From positions 68,078 through 81,778 of the forward strand of contig BEXV01000477.1 of the NCBI GenBank assembly GCA_003118195.1: DNA of 13,701 bases, given 5' to 3'. The notes beneath the pieces were generated by a model that ran no database searches, was not told where the DNA came from, and saw only the letters and a program-made list of their open reading frames with translations. Position 1 is the first letter of the stretch, and each line of letters starts with the position of its first letter. The DNA comes from Hemicentrotus pulcherrimus. Its lineage: Eukaryota; Echinodermata; Echinoidea; Camarodonta; Strongylocentrotidae. Both the position numbers and the translations under genes were made by a program. Shown piece after piece: positions 9,301 to 13,701 of the stretch.

Positions 9301-12300
9301 ACGAACAAAGATGGAAACTCCTTCTATTACATGTCAATGAGACGTAATGAATAATTAAGAATGTAAAAAATACAGATATAGATTGAGATGGACTTCTTGT
9401 AGACAATGGCCAGAATCCTTGAGAGCAAATCAACTTCAGACCAAGTTTAAAACCTGATGAAGTGGAGTGAGATGGTTAAGAGAGAGAAAAAGAGAAACAT
9501 TGAGATGGATAAACAGAGAGAGAGAGAGAGAGGGGGAAGGGGAGGGTGGCATGCATAGATGAAATTTAGCAAGAGAATTTCTCTGTAGATAAACTTACCA
9601 GCCAGGTGTAGTGGTGTAGAGTTCCTGCCCTGTGAATCTCTACAATTAATATTATCTGTTGAGACCAGCTTCTGAACCCTTGCTAAACATCCTTTCTTAG
9701 CAGCATCTAAGAGAGCAGCATCACCCTTAAGTAAATCCTGTATATCTTGATCACTATCTTTCACTAGGTTCAGTGGAGTATGACCATCACGATTCTTCTT
9801 GTTCACATCACCCCCATGCTGTAAAACAAGTACAAATTATTATTCATTGTTTCGCATCTTACATCTAAAGTCAGGGTAGTACAAATATATCAATATTTTC
9901 AAGGCTTTATTCTAATACTATAAAAACATGAAAATGACTAATGAATTTGGTGCATTCTTCTGCTATCAGAAACCTGACATCCTTTACTTTTCTCTCTCCA
10001 TCTCAAGATTTCATTGTTTTAATTTTAAGAAGTGGCAGAATGCATAATAACTGAAAAAGTCTAATAATCAAATTCATCTCTGTAATAGAAAGACCACAGG
10101 AAATATTAAAGTTTTTAAAATATAAGATTTTCAAAAAAAGGAACCATAAATGTATCTTCCTCATCATTTATAAGAACTTATGACATGGATGGCTTAGATT
10201 TAGCAGAGATTGATCATATTTATAACATGTTTGATATATATTATAAGAGAAAAAGAAAGAAAAATTTTACCTGAAGGAGAAGTTTGCAGATGTCATACTT
10301 TCCCTTAGCAGCAGCTTCATGAAGAGGAGTAAACTTCCAGAGATCTGCAGCATTGACCAGGGCTCCTCTCTTTAGCAGTAGCTCAGTTACCTCATAATGG
10401 CCAAATGAACAAGCATTATGCAGAGGAACCAATCCCCTGTCAAAACCAAGAAATTATCATACAGCCTTTTTAATGTTTGTAGCAAGATAGCAGAGTATGT
10501 CAAGATTGCATATCATCCACCATCCACCACATACATAGATAGAGATGAACACAGTGTGATAATATAAACAAAAATATCATTCTGCCTATAAGTAACTTCA
10601 ATGCTACAATGTATACTGGGTTCAATTATATCAATTAGTGGTTGAGTTTGGGCAAAACAGGCCTGTCCAAATCAGTGAAAAATGACAGTTTTTGTTATAA
10701 GCTAGTGAAATCCTTGCTTCTGATTGGTTATCAGCAGATTTGTCACTAATTTTTGTCAATAGTCATTGAAAAAAGGCTTTGTGAAAAGGGTCCATGATTT
10801 AATGTTTCAATAGGAATCATGCTAGTATAATACATCTTATGTTTAGAGGTACTGTGAGCATATGCAATGCACTCTAAATAGGACTTTACTCTACCTTGTG
10901 GCAGTCATCTACAAAACAACTTAAAAAACAGCTCAACCTTGCATTCTAACTAATCTCCTCATTATCATTTCACTCATACAGATACCATAATCCACATACC
11001 CTTTGTCTTTGGCATGAACATAAGCACCATTACTAAGCAGATACTCAACGACTGCTACTCGGTTATATCCTGCTGCAAAATGAAGTGGAGTGGAGTGCCG
11101 GCCTTCTTTATCACAGCAATTGACCAGATGTTTACTGCTTTCCACCATAGCCTACAAAATAAAATAAAATATGTAAATAGTTGTGATTGATATCATTCAC
11201 AAATAAGTTGCGATTAATATCAACCTTTTATAAGACGGGGCCCTGATATCATTATTATTATTACTGTTATTACTATTATCATTATTATTATTATCATCAT
11301 TATTATTATTATCATTATCATTATTATTATCATCATTTCACTAACTCATTGTGATGAGTCCTACCTTCATTTTATCTAGATCACCAGCTTTAGAGGCTTC
11401 TAAGAATTGCATAGTTTCATCAGTCATAGACATCCTCTGATCCTCCGCTGAAAAACAAGCAAACAAACACAATTCAGAGTCAAATAGTCAATCCAATTTT
11501 TAGAAACTTACAAATCTGCATAGTAGGAAACATTGCAGTTAGCCACAAAGGAATTAGAAACATCATTTCTTATCAAAAAAATTAAGTTCCTTTTTTCCTT
11601 TTCCCCTCATTATTTTGTACTACAAGACCTTTCATCACATTTGAATATTATTATTCTATTATTTGACAAATGCCAAGGCAGTGTTTCATGATACCGTCAT
11701 AAGTAAAAGTTTGCCAACAACCCATTGAAACATGTGTATTCAATTTAAAACACATTTTAATGAGATGTTGGTGAACTTGTACTTATGACGGTTCTGTGAA
11801 ACAAGGCCCAGATGATCAGTTATAAAGGTGAATGATAAAGGAAATGACATTACTTAGCAATCACAATGTGTGTCTACATTTGTTTGGTGCAAGAGAAACA
11901 ATCATGAAGAAAAAGTTGTTAGTGATAATGCATTATTGTAATAATGAATAATGTAAACAAAAAATAGATAAACCAATATATTTCAATACAATTCTTCATA
12001 ATTAAAAACAGGTTTTCAGGCATCATTTTGAACTTACCTTGCAGAATTTTTTGAATGTTTTCTGAAGCAAGCTGACTTGGTGTGAGTCCTTGCCTACACA
12101 TTGCACCAGTATCAGCTCCATATGATAGGAGTAGTTTACAGGCTTCTATCAGATTATCCCGAGCCGCATGATGAAGGGGTGTCTGACCAAGGTTATCGGT
12201 TGAATTCACCTGAAACAACAAAACCAAGATGATCATTGCTCAAACATACTCTAACCATATGGTCCTACATTCTAAGTGAGAAGTTCTCCAATGGTCCTTA

Positions 12301-13451
12301 AAACACTGATGAATAGCAAACATGAGTTCAATCCTTCCACTTATTTTTCTTTAAGTCTTGTGTTTGAGGCCTCCACCTGAACTAAATTCAAATTGAATAT
12401 AAATGATGAACAACTTTTTAATTTAATAAAGTGACTTCAGGAAACAGAAAAGAAAACAATCAATTTCACTCCCCTTGTCAATTTATTTTACCAAGGAAAT
12501 GAGGTAAGTACTGAGAATGCACAGATGACCTAACAATTCTTAAGTCCTTAAGTTCTTAAGGTTTTACTGGCAGAAAATTTGATGAACTATCATAAATTGT
12601 TAACTGTCTTGTACTTTGTCAAGCTACAATTTTTCATTAGAAACCAGAGCGAATATTCTTAGATTCTTACACAGCTTAGCTGTCAACTACAAGCTAGTAT
12701 ATAAAGAACTTACCTTAGCATCATGCTTCAATAAGATCTCCATCACATCTAGGTGTGATTTAGAAGTAGCCATGTGAAGAGGAGCCAAACCACTAAGGAC
12801 AGACAAGAAATCAAAGACAAGAAATTAATTTTACCTACGTGTACATTTCCAGTCTAATTCAAAACTTATTTGCATTATTGAAATGAAACCATAAAGCCAA
12901 AGCCAGGGTAATAATCGGGAGCGCCAGGAGGGTCAAATTTGACTGACATGAGCGCTATCTATACAAGAACCCACTATTATTATTATTATTATAATCTCGC
13001 TATCACCCTAAATAATTATCATGGTTCACTTACTCGACAACTAACCTCTTTCTAATTTCCCATTCTAATTTTTAACCATTGCCAGTAAAATAGCTACATA
13101 TAGAAAAACAAACTGTACACAAATTATTCACTCATATGACCCACACACATTTGACCTTTTAAACCCACATTTGACCAGTACGTTATTCACTACATACAAC
13201 AGTTTTAGAAAATATGCAAAAATGATAAACAAAAGAGAAACTACCTAAACTCTATGCATCTCACACAAACAAATAGTACAATCAATATTTCCTGAATAGA
13301 ATTTGCACTTTCTGGAATTAGAGTGCAAAGAGAGCAGCATTAAATGTTCATAAACTCACTCATTATTCTTATCCAGAAGATTGGCTCCTTTCCTGATGAG
13401 AAGATCAACGACTTGTCTTCGTTTAGGAAACGCTGATCCGGATGCACAATG
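3277..13451 (-). CDS. TNKS: tankyrase, 5'-partial, 15 exons, joined length 848 codons plus stop
   Basis: Joined exons on the minus strand: 13451-13360, 12792-12714, 12209-12038, 11447-11365, 11151-11000, 10436-10271, 9818-9599, 9004-8895, 8509-8387, 7892-7344, 7097-6882, 6576-6396, 5786-5600, 5067-4911, 3336-3277. All junctions are GT-AG and all phases agree, giving 848 residues and a TGA stop. Order of domains: ankyrin repeats (end of cluster 3, clusters 4 and 5), Gly/Ser/Thr/Pro linker, SAM, PARP. Known family role: tankyrases bind clients through ankyrin clusters (motif RxxPxG-like), polymerise by SAM, and poly-ADP-ribosylate clients using NAD+, acting in Wnt signalling (axin turnover), telomere and spindle biology. 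Visible here: catalytic H714, Y743 and E828 and zinc ligands C764, H767, C772, C775, so the enzyme should be active. The first exon found starts in phase 0 at a His codon; the N-terminal half lies outside the window. Whether it is a TNKS1 or TNKS2 counterpart cannot be said; invertebrates usually have one gene. Confidence 0.97.
3760..3922. mobile_element. possible short retroposon flanked by a 15-base direct repeat
   Basis: GCTGATGTTACTGGC occurs exactly at 3760-3774 and again at 3908-3922. The 133 bases between are A-rich towards the right end (AAAAGCAAAAATAATTAAAT) and contain a GA-rich stretch. A 15-base target-site duplication with an A-rich tail is what LINE-driven insertion leaves. No Pol III boxes were seen inside. 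A local tandem duplication is the alternative. Confidence 0.45.
3940..4507. mobile_element. TA-flanked inverted-repeat element carrying a tRNA-like sequence
   Basis: The ends are CCGTATTTGCCGGCG on the left (3942-3956) and its exact reverse complement on the right (4491-4505), flanked by TA on both sides. Including flanks, the inverted match is 29 bases (3939-3967 and 4480-4508) with three mismatches in the middle. A second motif near each end, GTGCGGCG / GTGCGGCC, is in direct orientation at 4003 and 4463. The interior has a run of A at 4028-4041, a tRNA-Leu-like stretch and a T run. The TA duplication fits Tc1/mariner-like mobilisation. CpG content is far above the surroundings. No transposase frame is present. 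It lies in the last intron of tankyrase. Confidence 0.75.
4339..4422 (+). repeat. tRNA-Leu-derived sequence (SINE head or tRNA pseudogene)
   Basis: It aligns along its length with eukaryotic tRNA-Leu: GCAGGATGGCCG, then GGTCTAAGGCGCTG, a variable part, and GGGTTCGATCC. The A box (4347-4357, TGGCCGCGGGG) has the core bases but C where a conserved A is expected. The B box (4402-4412, GGTTCGATCCT) differs from GGTTCGANNCC in the last base. The acceptor and T stems do not pair properly, so it is not a working tRNA gene. A T run at 4427-4444 could stop Pol III. It is either a SINE head or a decayed tRNA copy. Confidence 0.6.
4911..5067 (-). CDS. TNKS: tankyrase exon n: C-terminal PARP domain with catalytic Glu
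   Basis: Residues 778-829 after one base completing Arg777. It contains [20 protein letters not shown], then [20 protein letters not shown] and [13 protein letters not shown]828 (codon 4916-4914) is the triad Glu needed for chain elongation. The sequence differs from vertebrate tankyrase at only a few sites. Donor CAG|GTACAT, a weaker form; the next in-frame codons give V-H-stop, so retention of the following intron would cut off the last strand. Confidence 0.97.
5068..5599 (-). other. tankyrase intron holding the 324-base inverted-repeat element
   Basis: 532 bases with donor GTCAGT at 5599 and acceptor at 5069-5068. Apart from the inverted-repeat element nothing is recognisable. The acceptor is preceded on the sense strand by a long pyrimidine-rich stretch (TTTTCTCTTTTCTTCCCC). 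Confidence 0.9.
5189..5512. mobile_element. MITE-like element with nearly identical 50-base inverted ends
   Basis: The left arm starts TGAAGGGCATGTTTAGAATA and runs to about 5241; the right arm ends with the reverse complement at 5512 and starts near 5459. The two arms agree at every base for the first 42 or so and then differ only in the T and G counts of one homopolymer pair. The total is 324 bases, the interior about 215 bases with no open frame. The near identity indicates a recent insertion. No obvious target-site duplication. It sits in the intron between the zinc-site exon and the catalytic-Glu exon. Confidence 0.8.
5600..5786 (-). CDS. TNKS: tankyrase exon m: PARP core with catalytic Tyr and zinc site
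   Basis: Residues 716-776 flanked by split codons for Gly715 and Arg777. It includes [20 protein letters not shown], then [20 protein letters not shown] and the zinc site [13 protein letters not shown]743 (codon 5703-5701) is the triad Tyr. Zinc ligands are C764, H767, C772 and C775, with C-x2-H-x4-C-x2-C spacing; this zinc site is specific to tankyrases among PARPs. The [11 protein letters not shown] segment is the D-loop that closes the nicotinamide pocket. Donor CACAG|GTCAGT, acceptor TTTACAG. Confidence 0.98.
5787..6395 (-). other. tankyrase intron, 609 bases
   Basis: Donor GTAAGA at 6395, acceptor at 5788-5787. AT-rich. No repeat, RNA gene or exon was recognised. Confidence 0.85.
6396..6576 (-). 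CDS. TNKS: tankyrase exon l: N-terminal PARP domain with catalytic His
   Basis: Residues 655-714 plus the first base of Gly715. It begins [18 protein letters not shown] and continues [20 protein letters not shown], then ends [13 protein letters not shown], followed by the split Gly codon. H714 (codon 6399-6397) is the NAD+-binding His of the H-Y-E triad, placed in the conserved LFHGSP loop that crosses the exon junction. The Met at the exon start is internal to the protein, not a translation start. Acceptor AAATAG, donor CATG|GTAAGA. Confidence 0.96.
6577..6881 (-). other. tankyrase intron, 305 bases
   Basis: Donor GTAAGG at 6881, acceptor ATAG at 6578-6577. Two small open frames on the minus strand fall here (6871-6674 and the tail of 7091-6810). 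Neither resembles a tankyrase segment. Nothing else was seen. Confidence 0.85.
6882..7097 (-). CDS. TNKS: tankyrase exon k: second half of SAM and bridge to PARP domain
   Basis: Residues 583-654, phase 0 at both ends. It contains [20 protein letters not shown] and [19 protein letters not shown], nearly the same as vertebrate SAM helices 2 to 5. The SAM domain of tankyrases forms head-to-tail polymers; the GHRHK and EIGI segments belong to that interface region. The final 30 residues (HLSIHNNQG...EYQSVADE) are the start of the catalytic region. The acceptor AG before ATC gives the expected Ile-Thr; a start at the internal Met would lose two conserved residues. Donor GAG|GTAAGG. Confidence 0.95.
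7344..7892 (-). CDS. TNKS: tankyrase exon j: last ankyrin repeat, Gly/Ser/Thr/Pro linker, first half of SAM
   Basis: Residues 400-582, the largest exon (549 bases), phase 0 at both ends. It begins [20 protein letters not shown], the last ankyrin repeat. From about 425 to 555 follows a low-complexity linker rich in Gly, Ser, Thr, Pro and Ala, with little resemblance to the Ser-rich vertebrate linker. From about 557 the SAM domain starts with [20 protein letters not shown], matching vertebrate FVRNLGLEHLMDIFEREQ. The linker is the fastest-changing part of the protein and contains RTAGMG at 464-469, a possible tankyrase-binding motif. The base composition is richer in G+C than its surroundings, which opens a long frame on the other strand. 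Confidence 0.96.
7893..8386 (-). other. tankyrase intron, 494 bases
   Basis: Donor GTAAGT at 8386, acceptor TGAAG at 7894-7893. AT-rich, no element recognised. The frame of the downstream exon stays open into the intron up to 7955, which explains a spurious Met-start frame there. Confidence 0.85.
8387..8509 (-). CDS. TNKS: tankyrase exon i: ankyrin cluster 5, central repeats
   Basis: Residues 359-399, phase 0 at both ends. It contains [19 protein letters not shown], then [19 protein letters not shown] and ALL, close to vertebrate [21 protein letters not shown]. The Trp and the FTPLHEAA block are conserved peptide-groove features of the family. The exon is 123 bases, so its removal would delete about 41 residues without changing frame. 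Donor CTG|GTAAGT. Confidence 0.95.
8510..8894 (-). other. tankyrase intron, 385 bases
   Basis: Donor GTAAGT at 8894, acceptor ATAG at 8511-8510. A short alternating AT stretch sits near 8818-8826. Nothing else was seen. Confidence 0.85.
8895..9004 (-). CDS. TNKS: tankyrase exon h: ankyrin cluster 5, first repeats
   Basis: Residues 323-358 after two bases completing Ala322. It contains [19 protein letters not shown] and [16 protein letters not shown], matching vertebrate GYNNLEVAEYLLQHGADVN with one or two substitutions. Donor GGG|GTAAGT, acceptor in TAATAG. No ATG-initiated ORF covers it, so it was found by homology and exact phase fit. Confidence 0.96.
9005..9598 (-). other. tankyrase intron, 594 bases, with a GA/CT simple repeat
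   Basis: Donor GTAAGT at 9598, acceptor TAATAG at 9006-9005. A GA-rich tract (9479-9545, with nine AG units at 9515-9532) is the only structured part. On the transcribed strand it is a CU-rich stretch about 55 to 120 bases after the donor. Confidence 0.85.
9599..9818 (-). CDS. TNKS: tankyrase exon g: end of ankyrin cluster 4, start of cluster 5
   Basis: Residues 249-321 plus the first base of Ala322. It opens with [18 protein letters not shown], continues through [20 protein letters not shown] and ends with [10 protein letters not shown]. It spans the long helix that joins clusters 4 and 5 in vertebrate tankyrases. One small difference is visible: HGGDVN replaces the vertebrate HGADPT. The donor CTG|GTAAGT is a consensus site; beyond it the frame continues into intron for about 50 codons, so the exon end rests on the match to the next exon. 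Confidence 0.96.
9819..10270 (-). other. tankyrase intron, 452 bases
   Basis: Donor GTAAAA at 10270, acceptor TTACAG at 9820-9819. AT-rich; no feature recognised. Confidence 0.85.
10271..10436 (-). CDS. TNKS: tankyrase exon f: ankyrin cluster 4, central repeats
   Basis: Residues 194-248 after one base completing Gly193. It contains [20 protein letters not shown], then [19 protein letters not shown] and ICKLLLQ, nearly identical to vertebrate tankyrase. The Phe/Tyr-Gly and Asp/Leu-Trp positions line the known peptide-binding groove in family structures. Donor CAG|GTAAAA, phase 0 end. The acceptor lies in TTTGACAG. Confidence 0.96.
10437..10999 (-). other. tankyrase intron, 563 bases, with a possible decayed repeat
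   Basis: Donor GTATGT at 10999, acceptor GACAG at 10438-10437. At about 10645-10795 there is a segment (GGGCAAAACAGGCC ... AAAGGCTTTGTGAAAAGGGT) whose ends have weak inverted similarity and whose centre has TGATTGGTTATCAGC. It looks like a degraded inverted-repeat element, but the arms match poorly. Confidence 0.6.
11000..11151 (-). CDS. TNKS: tankyrase exon e: ankyrin cluster 4, first repeats
   Basis: Residues 143-192 plus two bases of Gly193. It contains [19 protein letters not shown], then [17 protein letters not shown]. These are the hallmarks of a tankyrase peptide-binding ankyrin cluster: the same STPLHxAAGYNRV segment recurs in clusters 1, 2, 4 and 5 of vertebrate tankyrases. The acceptor is TGTAG before GCT and the donor is AAAGG|GTATGT; the reading frame runs into intron stops soon after the donor. 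Confidence 0.95.
11248..11337. repeat. ATT/ATC microsatellite
   Basis: About 90 bases of trinucleotide units ATT, ATC and ACT/GTT variants in the 213-base intron between exons d and e. It ends about 27 bases before the left edge of exon d, so it lies close to that exon's donor on the transcribed strand. Likely length-polymorphic. Confidence 0.9.
11365..11447 (-). CDS. TNKS: tankyrase exon d: linker into ankyrin cluster 4
   Basis: Residues 116-142 after two bases completing Ala115. It encodes [19 protein letters not shown] followed by AGDLDKMK. The second half matches the vertebrate helix LLEAAKAGDVETVKKL that opens the fourth cluster; the first half is a poorly conserved inter-cluster linker. 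The exon is only 83 bases. Its donor GTAGGA is weaker than most donors in this gene, which leaves room for occasional skipping, but skipping would break the frame because 83 is not a multiple of three. Confidence 0.88.
11448..12037 (-). other. tankyrase intron, 590 bases
   Basis: Donor GTAAGT at 12037, acceptor TTTCAG at 11449-11448. Apart from the palindromic element nothing was recognised. Confidence 0.85.
11677..11807. mobile_element. small palindromic MITE-like element
   Basis: The left arm (11677 onward) reads GGCAGTGTTTCATGATACCG then TCATAAGTAAAAGTTTGCC. The right arm, reverse complemented, reads GGCCTTGTTTCACAGAACCG then TCATAAGTACAAGTTCACC. The arms are about 43 bases long with roughly nine mismatches and enclose about 45 bases. 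No open frame. It lies in the intron between exons c and d. Such foldback elements are common in echinoderm genomes; the specific family was not identified. Confidence 0.65.
12038..12209 (-). CDS. TNKS: tankyrase exon c: last ankyrin repeats of cluster 3
   Basis: Residues 58-114 plus the first base of Ala115. It contains [15 protein letters not shown], then [11 protein letters not shown], and ends in the capping stretch SENIQKILQ, which matches vertebrate ENVQQLLQ. Cluster 3 is the one reported not to bind RxxPxG peptides in vertebrate tankyrases (family knowledge; not testable here). Acceptor TTTCAG before GTG, donor CAAG|GTAAGT. Confidence 0.95.
12210..12713 (-). other. tankyrase intron, 504 bases
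   Basis: Donor GTAAGT at 12713, acceptor TTTCAG at 12211-12210. It contains a short run of TTAAG-like units near 12538-12561 (TTCTTAAGTCC, TTAAGTTCTTAAGG), a minor palindromic cluster. No exon or element was recognised. Confidence 0.85.
12714..12792 (-). CDS. TNKS: tankyrase exon b: ankyrin repeat of cluster 3
   Basis: Residues 32-57 after one base that completes Asp31. It shows the ankyrin signature [20 protein letters not shown] followed by LKHDAK, the counterpart of vertebrate LTPLHVASEKAHNDVVEVVVKHEAK. The donor AAG|GTAAGT is a perfect consensus and the exon ends in phase 0. At 79 bases it is one of the two shortest internal exons in the window and would not be found by ORF length alone; it was placed by homology and phase. 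Confidence 0.92.
12793..13359 (-). other. tankyrase intron, 567 bases
   Basis: Donor GTGAGT at 13359, acceptor TTAG at 12794-12793. Outside the ATT-tailed segment no feature was recognised. Confidence 0.85.
12895..12995 (+). mobile_element. possible retroposon 3' end with ATT tail
   Basis: A CpG-containing stretch (GCCAGGGTAATAATCGGGAG, then CGCCAGGAGGGTC and GAGCGCTATCTATACAAGAA) is followed directly by six or so ATT units at 12975-12992. Unique sequence running into a short simple-repeat tail is the usual shape of a LINE or SINE 3' end. The 5' end and target-site duplication were not found. It lies in the intron between exons a and b. Confidence 0.4.
13360..13451 (-). CDS. TNKS: tankyrase exon a: ankyrin cluster 3, internal part
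   Basis: Residues 1-30 plus two bases of codon 31. It reads [13 protein letters not shown], then a helix DLLIRKGAN and a turn LLDKNN. It aligns with the vertebrate stretch HCAAASPYPKRKQ...LLRKGANINEK, the ankyrin repeat with an unusual Pro-Lys-Arg insertion in the third cluster. The acceptor is GAAAG before CAT and the donor is GA|GTGAGT. The split codon becomes Asp (GA+T). No exon encoding the preceding residues is visible in the 250 bases upstream, so the rest of the gene is outside the window. Confidence 0.92.
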
Positions 13452-13495
13452 CTTTCAAGGAAAAGAATGCCAGAATAACAATAAATTTCATTTAT

Positions 13496-13701
13496 AACTA
13501 GATGGAACTTTGACTGCACGCAGTCGAAAATGATGCCTCCGCCATAGAGCCAATATCATTGGCTGTGTAAGATACATACATGACCTGAGTTTGGCAGGAA
13601 TCCATCAATCGTTTCTTGAGATAATGCGATCACAAGCCATTTTGGCATACATAATGAGCCCTGTGACCTTGACCTTCGACCTTGTGACCCCAAAATCTAC
13701 T
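13496..13701 (-). repeat. probable dispersed repeat with tandem TGACC half-sites, cut by the window edge
   Basis: On the minus strand the segment runs from GGTCACAAGGTCGAAGGTCA through AGGTCACAGGG to GGCGGAGGCATCATTTTCGA and ends near CAAAGTTCCATCTAG. The plus-strand view shows TGACCTTGACCTTCGACCTT and GTGACCCC, several TGACC-like half-sites in a row. I recall similar blocks as abundant repeats in marine invertebrate genomes, but could not check. It lies in the intron upstream of the first exon seen, so one end is missing. Confidence 0.5.

Noticed and set aside
11248..11337. Trinucleotide run considered as a coding homopolymer or CRISPR-like array
   Set aside because: It is intronic, contains no spacers and is plain ATT/ATC microsatellite.
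1..13701. Novel multi-gene system, operon or defence locus
   Set aside because: All coding signal in the window belongs to one split animal gene; the rest is non-coding DNA and non-autonomous repeats.

Overview
The window is a piece of animal nuclear genome that carries, on the minus strand, the 3' part of one gene: a tankyrase (an ADP-ribosyltransferase of the PARP family built from ankyrin repeats, a SAM domain and a PARP catalytic domain). The gene is split into 15 recognisable exons between 13451 and 3277. Every exon ends in a GT donor and follows an AG acceptor. All exon phases agree, and the joined coding length is 2547 bases (848 codons plus TGA) with no internal stop. The 5' exons (N-terminus and first ankyrin clusters) lie beyond the right edge, so the coding sequence is 5'-partial and 3'-complete.

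Protein layout, numbered from the first residue in the window: about 1-115 is the second half of the third ankyrin cluster, 116-270 the fourth cluster and 275-425 the fifth. About 425-555 is a Gly/Ser/Thr/Pro-rich linker, 557-620 the SAM domain, and about 640-845 the PARP domain. The PARP domain has an intact His-Tyr-Glu triad (H714, Y743, E828) and an intact tankyrase-type zinc site (C764, H767, C772, C775). The ankyrin clusters hold client proteins, the SAM domain polymerises the enzyme and the PARP domain modifies the clients. All these parts look functional.

Region by region: 1-1339 is AT-rich non-coding sequence opening with a CT-rich tract. 1340-1923 is a DNA element with long imperfect inverted ends. 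1924-2935 shows nothing recognisable. 2936-3276 is the likely 3' UTR, with a candidate AATAAA. 3277-13451 is the tankyrase gene, with introns of about 190 to 1574 bases. 13452-13701 is intron sequence that looks like a dispersed repeat running off the window.

Most of the unexpected content is mobile DNA in the introns: a TA-flanked inverted-repeat element enclosing a tRNA-Leu-like sequence (3940-4507), a 324-base element with almost identical 50-base inverted ends (5189-5512), a small palindromic element (11677-11807), a possible short retroposon flanked by a 15-base direct repeat (3760-3922), and a possible retroposon with an ATT tail (12895-12995).

Organism: the gene structure, many small inverted-repeat elements and an AT-rich background with CpG-rich repeats indicate an invertebrate animal. 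The tankyrase sequence is close to vertebrate tankyrases. A marine deuterostome such as an echinoderm fits best, but this is inference from the general look of the repeats, not proof. No novel multi-gene system was found. The composite tRNA-like/inverted-repeat element is the most unusual structure here.
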